Below, in pieces: positions 27,119-42,108 of a DNA stretch of 64,000 bases. The position numbers and the translations under genes are program-made. Location: the NCBI RefSeq assembly GCF_945859685.1, contig NW_026605624.1, positions 1 through 64,000 of the forward strand, given 5' to 3'. The notes below the pieces were generated by a model that had not been told where the DNA came from, searched no databases, and saw only the letters and a list, made by a program, of their open reading frames with translations. How positions within the stretch are numbered: the stretch's first letter is position 1; each line of letters starts with the position of its first letter. This stretch comes from Eupeodes corollae. Its lineage: Eukaryota > Arthropoda > Insecta > Diptera > Syrphidae.

Positions 27119-29688
27119 TCCAACCCCCAAAATCGATCAAGACTTCAAAATAGATACTTGACATGTACTAGAAAAAGATACTCCTAATCAAGATCTATCA
27201 TTATAGATATAGATGAGTCATTTTGGAGCATCCTGAAGGATTTTTGATGTTCTAGACTAAAATCAAATCACACCCAAAACCATCACCTGATCCTTCCCAA
27301 CCCCCAAAATCGATCAAGACTTCAAAATAGATACTTGACATGTACTAGAAAAAGATACTCCTAATCAAGATCTATCATTATAGATATAGATGAGTCATTT
27401 TGGAGCATCCTGAAGGATTTTTGATGTTCTAGACGAAAATCAAATCACACCCAAAACCATCACCTGATCCATCCCAACCCCCAAAATCGATCAAGACTTC
27501 AAAATAGATACTTGACATGTACTAGAAAAAGATACTCCTAATCAAGATCTATCATTATAGATATAGATGAGTCATTTTGGAGCATCCTGAAGGATTTTTG
27601 ATGTTCTAGACAAAAATCAAATCACACCCAAAACCATCACCTGATCCTTCCCAACCCCCAAAATCGATCAAGACTTCAAAATAGATACTTGACATGTACT
27701 AGAAAAAGATACTCCTAATCAAGATCTATCATTATAGATACAGATGAGTCATTTTGGAGCATCCTGAAGGATTTTTGATGTTCTAGACGAAAATCAAATC
27801 ACACCCAAAACCATCACCTGATCCTTCCCAACCCCCAAAATCGATCAAGACTTCAAAATAGATACTTGACATGTACTAGAAAAAGATACTCCTAATCAAG
27901 ATCTATCATTATAGATATAGATGAGTCATTTTGGAGCATCCTGAAGGATTTTTGATGTTCTAGACGAAAATCAAATCACACCCAAAACCATCACCTGATC
28001 CTTCCCAACCCCCAAAATCGATCAAGACTTCAAAATAGATACTTGACATGTACTAGAAAAAGATACTCCTAATCAAGATCTATCATTATAGATATAGATG
28101 AGTCATTTTGGAGCATCCTGAAGGATTTTTGATGTTCTAGACGAAAATCAAATCACACCCAAAACCATCACCTGATCCTTCCCAACCCCCAAAATCGATC
28201 AAGACTTCAAAATAGATACTTGACATGTACTAGAAAAAGATACTCCTAATCAAGATCTATCATTATAGATATAGATGAGTCATTTTGGAGCATCCTGAAG
28301 GATTTTTGATGTTCTAGACGAAAATCAAATCACACCCAAAACCATCACCTGATCCTTCCCAACCCCCAAAATCGATCAAGACTTCAAAATAGATACTTGA
28401 CATGTACTAGAAAAAGATACTCCTAATCAAGATCTATCATTATAGATATAGATGAGTCATTTTGGAGCATCCTGAAGGATTTTTGATGTTCTAGACGAAA
28501 ATCAAATCACACCCAAAACCATCACCTGATCCTTCCCAACCCCCAAAATCGATCAAGACTTCAAAATAGATACTTGACATGTACTAGAAAAAGATACTCC
28601 TAATCAAGATCTATCATTATAGATATAGATGAGTCATTTTGGAGCATCCTGAAGGATTTTTGATGTTCTAGACGAAAATCAAATCACACCCAAAACCATC
28701 ACCTGATCCTTCCCAACCCCCAAAATCGATCAAGACTTCAAAATAGATACTTGACATGTACTAGAAAAAGATACTCCTAATCAAGATCTATCATTATAGA
28801 TATAGATGAGTCATTTTGGAGCATCCTGAAGGATTTTTGATGTTCTAGACGAAAATCAAATCACACCCAAAACCATCACCTGATCCTTCCCAACCCCCAA
28901 AATCGATCAAGACTTCAAAATAGATACTTGACATGTACTAGAAAAAGATACTCCTAATCAAGATCTATCATTATAGATATAGATGAGTCATTTTGGAGCA
29001 TCCTGAAGGATTTTTGATGTTCTAGACGAAAATCAAATCACACCCAAAACCATCACCTGATCCTTTCCAACCCCCAAAATCGATCAAGACTTCAAAATAG
29101 ATACTTGACATGTACTAGAAAAAGATACTCCTAATCAAGATCTATCATTATAGATATAGATGAGTCATTTTGGAGCATCCTGAAGGATTTTTGATGTTCT
29201 AGACTAAAATCAAATCACACCCAAAACCATCACCTGATCCTTCCCAACCCCCAAAATCGATCAAGACTTCAAAATAGATACTTGACATGTACTAGAAAAA
29301 GATACTCCTAATCAAGATCTATCATTATAGATATAGATGAGTCATTTTGGAGCATCCTGAAGGATTTTTGATGTTCTAGACGAAAATCAAATCACACCCA
29401 AAACCATCACCTGATCCATCCCAACCCCCAAAATCGATCAAGACTTCAAAATAGATACTTGACATGTACTAGAAAAAGATACTCCTAATCAAGATCTATC
29501 ATTATAGATATAGATGAGTCATTTTGGAGCATCCTGAAGGATTTTTGATGTTCTAGACGAAAATCAAATCACACCCAAAACCATCACCTGATCCTTCCCA
29601 ACCCCCAAAATCGATCAAGACTTCAAAATAGATACTTGACATGTACTAGAAAAAGATACTCCTAATCAAGATCTATCATTATAGATAC
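27119..29688. repeat. 11-monomer block duplication (offset 1947 bp)
   Basis: Four rare variants recur at exactly 1947 bp: a C-to-T giving CCTTTCC (27119 and 29066), G-to-T in GACTAAAA (27258 and 29205), T-to-A in GATCCATCCC (27471 and 29418) and T-to-C in GATACAGATG (27741 and 29688). One private change, GACAAAAA at 27612, separates the copies. The change at 26774 is not repeated at 28721, so the left block edge lies between 26774 and 27119. If tandem, copy two extends to at most about 31.0 kb, where a private change occurs at 31044. Confidence 0.93.
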
Positions 29689-32600
29689 AGATGAGTCATT
29701 TTGGAGCATCCTGAAGGATTTTTGATGTTCTAGACGAAAATCAAATCACACCCAAAACCATCACCTGATCCTTCCCAACCCCCAAAATCGATCAAGACTT
29801 CAAAATAGATACTTGACATGTACTAGAAAAAGATACTCCTAATCAAGATCTATCATTATAGATATAGATGAGTCATTTTGGAGCATCCTGAAGGATTTTT
29901 GATGTTCTAGACGAAAATCAAATCACACCCAAAACCATCACCTGATCCTTCCCAACCCCCAAAATCGATCAAGACTTCAAAATAGATACTTGACATGTAC
30001 TAGAAAAAGATACTCCTAATCAAGATCTATCATTATAGATATAGATGAGTCATTTTGGAGCATCCTGAAGGATTTTTGATGTTCTAGACGAAAATCAAAT
30101 CACACCCAAAACCATCACCTGATCCTTCCCAACCCCCAAAATCGATCAAGACTTCAAAATAGATACTTGACATGTACTAGAAAAAGATACTCCTAATCAA
30201 GATCTATCATTATAGATATAGATGAGTCATTTTGGAGCATCCTGAAGGATTTTTGATGTTCTAGACGAAAATCAAATCACACCCAAAACCATCACCTGAT
30301 CCTTCCCAACCCCCAAAATCGATCAAGACTTCAAAATAGATACTTGACATGTACTAGAAAAAGATACTCCTAATCAAGATCTATCATTATAGATATAGAT
30401 GAGTCATTTTGGAGCATCCTGAAGGATTTTTGATGTTCTAGACGAAAATCAAATCACACCCAAAACCATCACCTGATCCTTCCCAACCCCCAAAATCGAT
30501 CAAGACTTCAAAATAGATACTTGACATGTACTAGAAAAAGATACTCCTAATCAAGATCTATCATTATAGATATAGATGAGTCATTTTGGAGCATCCTGAA
30601 GGATTTTTGATGTTCTAGACGAAAATCAAATCACACCCAAAACCATCACCTGATCCTTCCCAACCCCCAAAATCGATCAAGACTTCAAAATAGATACTTG
30701 ACATGTACTAGAAAAAGATACTCCTAATCAAGATCTATCATTATAGATATAGATGAGTCATTTTGGAGCATCCTGAAGGATTTTTGATGTTCTAGACGAA
30801 AATCAAATCACACCCAAAACCATCACCTGATCCTTCCCAACCCCCAAAATCGATCAAGACTTCAAAATAGATACTTGACATGTACTAGAAAAAGATACTC
30901 CTAATCAAGATCTATCATTATAGATATAGATGAGTCATTTTGGAGCATCCTGAAGGATTTTTGATGTTCTAGACGAAAATCAAATCACACCCAAAACCAT
31001 CACCTGATCCTTCCCAACCCCCAAAATCGATCAAGACTTCAAACTAGATACTTGACATGTACTAGAAAAAGATACTCCTAATCAAGATCTATCATTATAG
31101 ATATAGATGAGTCATTTTGGAGCATCCTGAAGGATTTTTGATGTTCTAGACGAAAATCAAATCACACCCAAAACCATCACCTGATCCTTCCCAACCCCCA
31201 AAATCGATCAAGACTTCAAAATAGATACTTGACATGTACTAGAAAAAGATACTCCTAATCAAGATCTATCATTATAGATATAGATGAGTCATTTTGGAGC
31301 ATCCTGAAGGATTTTTGATGTTCTAGACGAAAATCAAATCACACCCAAAACCATCACCTGATCCTTCCCAACCCCCAAAATCGATCAAGACTTCAAAATA
31401 GATACTTGACATGTACTAGAAAAAGATACTCCTAATCAAGATCTATCATTATAGATATAGATGAGTCATTTTGGAGCATCCTGAAGGATTTTTGATGTTC
31501 TAGACGAAAATCAAATCACACCCAAAACCATCACCTGATCCTTCCCAACCCCCAAAATCGATCAAGACTTCAAAATAGATACTTGACATGTACTAGAAAA
31601 AGATACTCCTAATCAAGATCTATCATTATAGATATAGATGAGTCATTTTGGAGCATCCTGAAGGATTTTTGATGTTCTAGACGAAAATCAAATCACACCC
31701 AAAACCATCACCTGATCCTTCCCAACCCCCAAAATCGATCAAGACTTCAAAATAGATACTTGACATGTACTAGAAAAAGATACTCCTAATCAAGATCTAT
31801 CATTATAGATATAGATGAGTCATTTTGGAGCATCCTGAAGGATTTTTGATGTTCTAGACGAAAATCAAATCACACCCAAAACCATCACCTGATCCTTCCC
31901 AACCCCCAAAATCGATCAAGACTTCAAAATAGATACTTGACATGTACTAGAAAAAGATACTCCTAATCAAGATCTATCATTATAGATATAGATGAGTCAT
32001 TTTGGAGCATCCTGAAGGATTTTTGATGTTCTAGACGAAAATCAAATCACACCCAAAACCATCACCTGATCCTTCCCAACCCCCAAAATCGATCAAGACT
32101 TCAAAATAGATACTTGACATGTACTAGAAAAAGATACTCCTAATCAAGATCTATCATTATAGATATAGATGAGTCATTTTGGAGCATCCTGAAGGATTTT
32201 TGATGTTCTAGACGAAAATCAAATCACACCCAAAACCATCACCTGATCCTTCCCAACCCCCAAAATCGATCAAGACTTCAAAATAGATACTTGACATGTA
32301 CTAGAAAAAGATACTCCTAATCAAGATCTATCATTATAGATATAGATGAGTCATTTTGGAGCATCCTGAAGGATTTTTGATGTTCTAGACGAAAATCAAA
32401 TCACACCCAAAACCATCACCTGATCCTTCCCAACCCCCAAAATCGATCAAGACTTCAAAATAGATACTTGACATGTACTAGAAAAAGATACTCCTAATCA
32501 AGATCTATCATTATAGATATAGATGAGTCATTTTGGAGCATCCTGAAGGATTTTTGATGTTCTAGACGAAAATCAAATCACACCCAAAACCATCACCTGA

Positions 32601-35600
32601 TCCTTCCCAACCCCCAAAATCGATCAAGACTTCAAAATAGATACTTGACATGTACTAGAAAAAGATACTCCTAATCAAGATCTATCATTATAGATATAGA
32701 TGAGTCATTTTGGAGCATCCTGAAGGATTTTTGATGTTCTAGACGAAAATCAAATCACACCCAAAACCATCACCTAATCCTTCCCAACCCCCAAAATCGA
32801 TCAAGACTTCAAAATAGATACTTGACATGTACTAGAAAAAGATACTCCTAATCAAGATCTATCATTATAGATATAGATGAGTCATTTTGGAGCATCCTGA
32901 AGGATTTTTGATGTTCTAGACGAAAATCAAATCACACCCAAAACCATCACCTGATCCTTCCCAACCCCCAAAATCGATCAAGACTTCAAAATAGATACTT
33001 GACATGTACTAGAAAAAGATACTCCTAATCAAGATCTATCATTATAGATATAGATGAGTCATTTTGGAGCATCCTGAAGGATTTTTGATGTTCTAGACGA
33101 AAATCAAATCACACCCAAAACCATCACCTGATCCTTCCCAACCCCCAAAATCGATCAAGACTTCAAAATAGATACTTGACATGTACTAGAAAAAGATACT
33201 CCTAATCAAGATCTATCATTATAGATATAGATGAGTCATTTTGGAGCATCCTGAAGGATTTTTGATGTTCTAGACGAAAATCAAATCACACCCAAAACCA
33301 TCACCTGATCCTTCCCAACCCCCAAAATCGATCAAGACTTCAAAATAGATACTTGACATGTACTAGAAAAAGATACTCCTAATCAAGATCTATCATTATA
33401 GATATAGATGAGTCATTTTGGAGCATCCTGAAGGATTTTTGATGTTCTAGACGAAAATCAAATCACACCCAAAACCATCACCTGATCCTTCCCAACCCCC
33501 AAAATCGATCAAGACTTCAAAATAGATACTTGACATGTACTAGAAAAAGATACTCCTAATCAAGATCTATCATTATAGATATAGATGAGTCATTTTGGAG
33601 CATCCTGAAGGATTTTTGATGTTCTAGACGAAAATCAAATCACACCCAAAACCATCACCTGATCCTTCCCAACCCCCAAAATCGATCAAGACTTCAAAAT
33701 AGATACTTGACATGTACTAGAAAAAGATACTCCTAATCAAGATCTATCATTATAGATATAGATGAGTCATTTTGGAGCATCCTGAAGGATTTTTGATGTT
33801 CTAGACGAAAATCAAATCACACCCAAAACCATCACCTGATCCTTCCCAACCCCCAAAATCGATCAAGACTTCAAAATAGATACTTGACATGTACTAGAAA
33901 AAGATACTCCTAATCAAGATCTATCATTATAGATATAGATGAGTCATTTTGGAGCATCCTGAAGGATTTTTGATGTTCTAGACGAAAATAAAATCACACC
34001 CAAAACCATCACCTGATCCTTCCCAACCCCCAAAATCGATCAAGACTTCAAAATAGATACTTGACATGTACTAGAAAAAGATACTCCTAATCAAGATCTA
34101 TCATTATAGATATAGATGAGTCATTTTGGAGCATCCTGAAGGATTTTTGATGTTCTAGACGAAAATCAAATCACACCCAAAACCATCACCTGATCCTTCC
34201 CAACCCCCAAAATCGATCAAGACTTCAAAATAGATACTTGACATGTACTAGAAAAAGATACTCCTAATCAAGATCTATCATTATAGATATAGATGAGTCA
34301 TTTTGGAGCATCCTGAAGGATTTTTGATGTTCTAGACGAAAATCAAATCACACCCAAAACCATCACCTGATCCTTCCCAACCCCCAAAATCGATCAAGAC
34401 TTCAAAATAGATACTTGACATGTACTAGAAAAAGATACTCCTAATCAAGATCTATCATTATAGATATAGATGAGTCATTTTGGAGCATCCTGAAGGATTT
34501 TTGATGTTCTAGACGAAAATCAAATCACACCCAAAACCATCACCTGATCCTTCCCAACCCCCAAAATCGATCAAGACTTCAAAATAGATACTTGACATGT
34601 ACTAGAAAAAGATACTCCTAATCAAGATCTATCATTATAGATATAGATGAGTCATTTTGGAGCATCCTGAAGGATTTTTGATGTTCTAGACGAAAATCAA
34701 ATCACACCCAAAACCATCACCTGATCCTTCCCAACCCCCAAAATCGATCAAGACTTCAAAATAGATACTTGACATGTACTAGAAAAAGATACTCCTAATC
34801 AAGATCTATCATTATAGATATAGATGAGTCATTTTGGAGCATCCTGAAGGATTTTTGATGTTCTAGACGAAAATCAAATCACACCCAAAACCATCACCTG
34901 ATCCTTCCCAACCCCCAAAATCGATCAAGACTTCAAAATAGATACTTGACATGTACTAGAAAAAGATACTCCTAATCAAGATCTATCATTATAGATATAG
35001 ATGAGTCATTTTGGAGCATCCTGAAGGATTTTTGATGTTCTAGACGAAAATCAAATCACACCCAAAACCATCACCTGATCCTTCCCAACCCCCAAAATCG
35101 ATCAAGACTTCAAAATAGATACTTGACATGTACTAGAAAAAGATACTCCTAATCAAGATCTATCATTATAGATATAGATGAGTCATTTTGGAGCATCCTG
35201 AAGGATTTTTGATGTTCTAGACGAAAATCAAATCACACCCAAAACCATCACCTGATCCTTCCCAACCCCCAAAATCGATCAAGACTTCAAAATAGATACT
35301 TGACATGTACTAGAAAAAGATACTCCTAATCAAGATCTATCATTATAGATATAGATGAGTCATTTTGGAGCATCCTGAAGGATTTTTGATGTTCTAGACG
35401 AAAATCAAATCACACCCAAAACCATCACCTGATCCTTCCCAACCCCCAAAATCGATCAAGACTTCAAAATAGATACTTGACATGTACTAGAAAAAGATAC
35501 TCCTAATCAAGATCTATCATTATAGATATAGATGAGTCATTTTGGAGCATCCTGAAGGATTTTTGATGTTCTAGACGAAAATCAAATCACACCCAAAACC

Positions 35601-35844
35601 ATCACCTGATCCTTCCCAACCCCCAAAATCGATCAAGACTTCAAAATAGATACTTGACATGTACTAGAAAAAGATACTCCTAATCAAGATCTATCATTAT
35701 AGATATAGATGAGTCATTTTGGAGCATCCTGAAGGATTTTTGATGTTCTAGACGAAAATCAAATCACACCCAAAACCATCACCTGATCCTTCCCAACCCC
35801 CAAAATCGATCAAGACTTCAAAATAGATACTTGACATGTACTAG
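29689..35844. repeat. Near-invariant core of the array
   Basis: In about 6.15 kb, close to 35 monomers, I find only three substitutions (31044 A to C, 32776 G to A, 33990 C to A) and no length change. The gaps between them are 1.2-1.9 kb of exact 177-bp repetition. This is far fewer than in the flanks, and fits very recent amplification of a consensus unit. A collapsed or over-expanded assembly would look similar. Confidence 0.85.
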
Positions 35845-35965
35845 GAAAAGATACTCCTAATCAAGATCTATCATTGTAGATATAGATGAGTCATTTTGGA
35901 GCATCCTGAAGGATTTGATGTTCTAGACGAAAATCAAATCACACCCAAAACCATCACCTGATCCT
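35791..35965. repeat. 175-bp divergent monomer (2-bp deletion plus two substitutions)
   Basis: This unit has A-to-G changes at 35845 (CTAGG) and 35876 (CATTG) and a T-run shortened from five to three at 35914-35916. It ends the near-invariant 29.7-35.8 kb stretch. Four of the next thirteen or so units carry single-base length changes, and a 7-bp deletion follows at 38088, so it marks the edge between two regimes of variation. Confidence 0.9.
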
Positions 35966-36944
35966 TCCCAACCCCCAAAATCGATCAAGACTTCAAAATA
36001 GATACTTGACATGTACTAGAAAAAGATACTCCTAATCAAGATCTATCATTATAGATATAGATGAGTCATTTTGGAGCATCCTGAAGGATTTTTGATGTTC
36101 TAGACGAAAATCAAATCACACCCAAAACCATCACCTGATCCTTCCCAACCCCCAAAATCGATCAAGACTTCAAAATAGATACTTGACATGTACTAGAAAA
36201 AGATACTCCTAATCAAGATCTATCATTATAGATATAGATGAGTCATTTTGGAGCATCCTGAAGGATTTTTGATGTTCTAGACGAAAATCAAATCACACCC
36301 AAAACCATCACCTGATCCTTCCCAACCCCCAAAATCGATCAAGACTTCAAAATAGATACTTGACATGTACTAGAAAAAGATACTCCTAATCAAGATCTAT
36401 CATTATAGATATAGATGAGTCATTTTGGAGCATCCTGAAGGATTTTTGATGTTCTAGACGAAAATCAAATCACACCCAAAACCATCACCTGATCCTTCCC
36501 AACCCCCAAAATCGATCAAGACTTCAAAATAGATACTTGACATGTACTAGAAAAAGATACTCCTAATCAAGATCTATCATTATAGATATAGATGAGTCAT
36601 TTTGGAGCATCCTGAAGGATTTTTGATGTTCTAGACGAAAATCAAATCACACCCAAAACCATCACCTGATCCTTCCCAACCCCCAAAATCGATCAAGACT
36701 TCAAAATAGATACTTGACATGTACTAGAAAAAGATACTCCTAATCAAGATCTATCATTATAGATATAGATGAGTCATTTTGGAGCATCCTGAAGGATTTT
36801 TGATGTTCTAGACGAAAATCAAATCACACCCAAAACCATCACCTGATCCTTCCCAACCCCCAAAATCGATCAAGACTTCAAAATAGATACTTGACATGTA
36901 CTAGAAAAAGATACTCCTAATCAAGATCTATCATTATAGATATA

Positions 36945-37971
36945 AATGAGTCATTTTGGAGCATCCTGAAGGATTTTTTGATGTTCTAGACGAAAATCAA
37001 ATCACACCCAAAACCATCACCTGATCCTTCCCAACCCCCAAAATCGATCAAGACTTCAAAATAGATACTTGACATGTACTAGAAAAAGATACTCCTAATC
37101 AAGATCTATCATTATAGATATAGATGAGTCATTTTGGAGCATCCTGAAGGATTTTTGATGTTCTAGACGAAAATCAAATCACACCCAAAACCATCACCTG
37201 ATCCTTCCCAACCCCCAAAAATCGATCAAGACTTCAAAATAGATACTTGACATGTACTAGAAAAAGATACTCCTAATCAAGATCTATCATTATAGATATA
37301 GATGAGTCATTTTGGAGCATCCTGAAGGATTTTTGATGTTCTAGACGAAAATCAAATCACACCCAAAACCATCACCTGATCCTTCCCAACCCCCAAAATC
37401 GATCAAGACTTCAAAATAGATACTTGACATGTACTAGAAAAAGATACTCCTAATCAAGATCTATCATTATAGATATAGATGAGTCATTTTGGAGCATCCT
37501 GAAGGATTTTTGATGTTCTAGACGAAAATCAAATCACACCCAAAACCATCACCTGATCCTTCCCAACCCCCAAAATCGATCAAGACTTCAAATAGATACT
37601 TGACATGTACTAGAAAAAGATACTCCTAATCAAGATCTATCATTATAGATATAGATGAGTCATTTTGGAGCATCCTGAAGGATTTTTGATGTTCTAGACG
37701 AAAATCAAATCACACCCAAAACCATCACCTGATCCTTCCCAACCCCCAAAATCGATCAAGACTTCAAAATAGATACTTGACATGTACTAGAAAAAGATAC
37801 TCCTAATCAAGATCTATCATTATAGATACAGATGAGTCATTTTGGAGCATCCTGAAGGATTTTTGATGTTCTAGACGAAAATCAAATCACACCCAAAACC
37901 ATCACCTGATCCTTCCCAACCCCCAAAATTGATCAAGACTTCAAAATAGATACTTGACATGTACTAGAAAA
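36945..37971. repeat. Cluster of disturbed monomers right of the invariant core
   Basis: Within about 1 kb there is a G-to-A change (36945), a six-T run instead of five (36971-36980), an extra A after the C-run (near 37220), a lost A (near 37592), T for C changes at 37930 (CpG site) and C for T at 37829, and an extra A (near 37971). The 2-bp deletion at 35.9 kb and the 7-bp deletion at 38088 flank this cluster. It separates the invariant core from the indel-free right part of the array. Confidence 0.8.
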
Positions 37972-38077
37972 AAGATACTCCTAATCAAGATCTATCATTA
38001 TAGATATAGATGAGTCATTTTGGAGCATCCTGAAGGATTTTTGATGTTCTAGACGAAAATCAAATCACACCCAAAAC

Positions 38078-38100
38078 CATCACCTGATAACCCCCAAAAT
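38078..38100. repeat. 7-bp deletion across a monomer junction
   Basis: At 38088/38089 the consensus CCTTCCC is missing, so GAT is followed directly by AACCCCC. The loss takes the last three bases of one unit and the first four of the next. No flanking microhomology of more than one base is obvious. This is the last length change in the window: every monomer from here to the right edge is exactly 177 bp long. Confidence 0.92.
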
Positions 38101-38390
38101 CGATCAAGACTTCAAAATAGATACTTGACATGTACTAGAAAAAGATACTCCTAATCAAGATCTATCATTATAGATATAGATGAGTCATTTTGGAGCATCC
38201 TGAAGGATTTTTGATGTTCTAGACGAAAATCAAATCACACCCAAAACCATCACCTGATCCTTCCCAACCCCCAAAATCGATCAAGACTTCAAAATAGATA
38301 CTTGACATGTACTAGAAAAAGATACTCCTAATCAAGATCTATCATTATAGATATAGATGAGTCATTTTGGAGCATCCTGAAGGATTTTTG

Positions 38391-41300
38391 CTATTCTAGA
38401 CGAAAATCAAATCACACCCAAAACCATCACCTGATCCTTCCCAACCCCCAAAATCGATCAAGACTTCAAAATAGATACTTGACATGTACTAGAAAAAGAT
38501 ACTCCTAATCAAGATCTATCATTATAGATATAGATGAGTCATTTTGGAGCATCCTGAAGGATTTTTGATGTTCTAGACGAAAATCAAATCACACCCAAAA
38601 CCATCACCTGATCCTTCCCAAACCCCAAAATCGATCAAGACTTCAAAATAGATACTTGACATGTACTAGAAAAAGATACTCCTAATCAAGATCTATCATT
38701 ATAGATATAGATGAGTCATTTTGGAGCATCCTGAAGGATTTTTGATGTTCTAGACGAAAATCAAATCACACCCAAAACCATCACCTGATCCTTCCCAACC
38801 CCCAAAATCGATCAAGACTTAAAAATAGATACTTGACATGTACTAGAAAAAGATACTCCTAATCAAGATCTATCATTATAGATATAGATGAGTCATTTTG
38901 GAGCATCCTGAAGGATTTTTGATGTTCTAGACGAAAATCAAATCACACCCAAAACCATCACCTGATCCTTCCCAACCCCCAAAATCGATCAAGACTTCAA
39001 AATAGATACTTGACATGTACTAGAAAAAGATACTCCTAATCAAGATCTATCATTATAGATATAGATGAGTCATTTTGGAGCATCCTGAAGGATTTTTGAT
39101 GTTCTAGACGAAAATCAAATCACACCCAAAACCATCACCTGATCCTTCCCAACCCCCAAAATCGATCAAGACTTCAAAATAGATACTTGACATGTACTAA
39201 AAAAAGATACTCCTAATCAAGATCTATCATTATAGATATAGATGAGTCATTTTGGAGCATCCTGAAGGATTTTTGATGTTCTAGACGAAAATCAAATCAC
39301 ACCCAAAACCATCACCTGATCCTTCCCAACCCCCAAAATCGATCAAGACTTCAAAATAGATACTTGACATGTACTAGAAAAAGATACTCCTTATCAAGAT
39401 CTATCATTATAGATATAGATGAGTCATTTTGGAGCATCCTGAAGGATTTTTGATGTTCTAGACGAAAATCAAATCACACCCAAAACCATCACCTGATCCT
39501 TCCCAACCCCCAAAATCGATCAAGACTTCAAAATAGATACTTGACATGTACTAGAAAAAGATACTCCTAATCAAGATCTATCATTATAGATATAGATGAG
39601 TCATTTTGGAGCATCCTGAAGGATTTTTGCTGTTCTAGACGAAAATCAAATCACACCCAAAACCATCACCTGATCCTTCCCAACCCCCAAAATCGATCAA
39701 GACTTCAAAATAGATACTTGACATGTACTAGAAAAAGATACTCCTAATCAAGATCTATCATTATAGATATAGATGAGTCATTTTGGAGCATCCTGAAGGA
39801 TTTTTGATGTTCTAGACGAAAATCAAATCACACCCAAAACCATCACCTGATCCTTCCCAACCCCCAAAATCGATCAAGACTTCAAAATAGATACTTGACA
39901 TGTACTAGAAAAAGATACTCCTAATCAAGATCTATCATTATAGATATAGATGAGTCATTTTGGAGCATCCTGAAGGATTTTTGATGTTCTAGACGAAAAT
40001 CAAATCACACCCAAAACCATCACCTGATCCTTCCCAACCCCCAAAATCGATCAAGACTTCAAAATAGATACTTGACATGTACTAGAAAAAGATACTCCTA
40101 ATCAAGATCTATCATTATAGATATAGATGAGTCATTTTGGAGCATCCTGAAGGATTTTTGATGTTCTAGACGCAAATCAAATCACACCCAAAACCATCAC
40201 CTGATCCTTCCCAACCCCCAAAATCGATCAAGACTTCAAAATAGATACTTGACATGTACTAGAAAAAGATACTCCTAATCAAGATCTATCATTATAGATA
40301 TAGATGAGTCATTTTGGAGCATCCTGAAGGATTTTTGATGTTCTAGACGAAAATCAAATCACACCCAAAACCATCACCTGATCCTTCCCAACCCCCAAAA
40401 TCGATCAAGACTTCAAACTAGATACTTGACATGTACTAGAAAAAGATACTCCTAATCAAGATCTATCATTATAGATATAGATTAGTCATTTTGGAGCATC
40501 CTGAAGGATTTTTGCTGTTCTAGACGAAAATCAAATCACACCCAAAACCATCACCTGATCCTTCCCAACCCCCAAAATCGATCAAGACTTCAAAATAGAT
40601 ACTTGACATGTACTAGAAAAAGATACTCCTAATCAAGATCTATCATTATAGATATAGATGAGTCATTTTGGAGCATCCTGAAGGATTTTTGATGTTCTAG
40701 ACGAAAATCAAATCACACCCAAAACCATCACCTGATCCTTCCCAACCCCCAAAATCGATCAAGACTTCAAAATAGATACTTGACATGTACTAAAAAAAGA
40801 TACTCCTAATCAAGATCTATCATTATAGATATAGATGAGTCATTTTGGAGCATCCTGAAGGATTTTTGATGTTCTAGACGAAAATCAAATCACACCCAAA
40901 ACCATCACCTGATCCTTCCCAACCCCCAAAATCGATCAAGACTTCAAAATAGATACTTGACATGTACTAGAAAAAGATACTCCTAATCAAGATCTATCAT
41001 TATAGATATAGATGAGTCATTTTGGAGCATCCTGAAGGATTTTTGCTATTCTAGACGAAAATCAAATCACACCCAAAACCATCACCTGATCCTTCCCAAC
41101 CCCCAAAATCGATCAAGACTTCAAAATAGATACTTGACATGTACTAGAAAAAGATACTCCTAATCAAGATCTATCATTATAGATATAGATGAGTCATTTT
41201 GGAGCATCCTGAAGGATTTTTGATGTTCTAGACGAAAATCAAATCACACCCAAAACCATCACCTGATCCTTCCCAACCCCCAAAATCGATCAAGACTTCA

Positions 41301-42108
41301 AAATAGATACTTGACATGTACTAGAAAAAGATACTCCTAATCAAGATCTATCATTATAGATATAGATGAGTCATTTTGGAGCATCCTGAAGGATTTTTGA
41401 TGTTCTAGACGAAAATCAAATCACACCCAAAACCATCACCTGATCCTTCCCAACCCCCAAAATCGATCAAGACTTCAAAATAGATACTTGACATGTACTA
41501 GAAAAAGATACTCCTTATCAAGATCTATCATTATAGATATAGATGAGTCATTTTGGAGCATCCTGAAGGATTTTTGATGTTCTAGACGAAAATCAAATCA
41601 CACCCAAAACCATCACCTGATCCTTCCCAACCCCCAAAATCGATCAAGACTTTAAAATAGATACTTGACATGTACTAGAAAAAGATACTCCTAATCAAGA
41701 TCTATCATTATAGATATAGATGAGTCATTTTGGAGCATCCTGAAGGATTTTTGATGTTCTAGACGAAAATCAAATCACACCCAAAACCATCACCTGATCC
41801 TTCCCAACCCCCAAAATCGATCAAGACTTCAAAATAGATACTTGACATGTACTAGAAAAAGATACTCCTAATCAAGATATATCATTATAGATATAGATGA
41901 GTCATTTTGGAGCATCCTGAAGGATTTTTGATGTTCTAGACGAAAATCAAATCACACCCAAAACCATCACCTGATCCTTCCCAACCCCCAAAATCGATCA
42001 AGACTTCAAAATAGATACTTGACATGTACTAGAAAAAGATACTCCTAATCAAGATCTATCATTATAGATATAGATTAGTCATTTTGGAGCATCCTGAAGG
42101 ATTTTTGC
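38391..42108. repeat. Nested block copies sharing the TTTTTGC variant
   Basis: Five units within 3.7 kb share an A-to-C change giving TTTTTGC instead of TTTTTGA, at 38391, 39630, 40515, 41046 and 42108. Two of them (38391 and 41046, 15 monomers apart) also share G-to-A, reading GCTATTC. A nine-monomer offset (1593 bp) links three further pairs: CTAAAAAAAG at 39200 and 40793, GATTAGTC at 40483 and 42076, and GCTGTTC at 40515 and 42108. A twelve-monomer pair (39392 and 41516, CTCCTTATC) and a four-monomer pair (41653 and 42361, CTTTAAAAT) are interleaved. Many private variants lie between, so several overlapping copying events, or conversion patches, are needed to explain the pattern. Confidence 0.8.
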
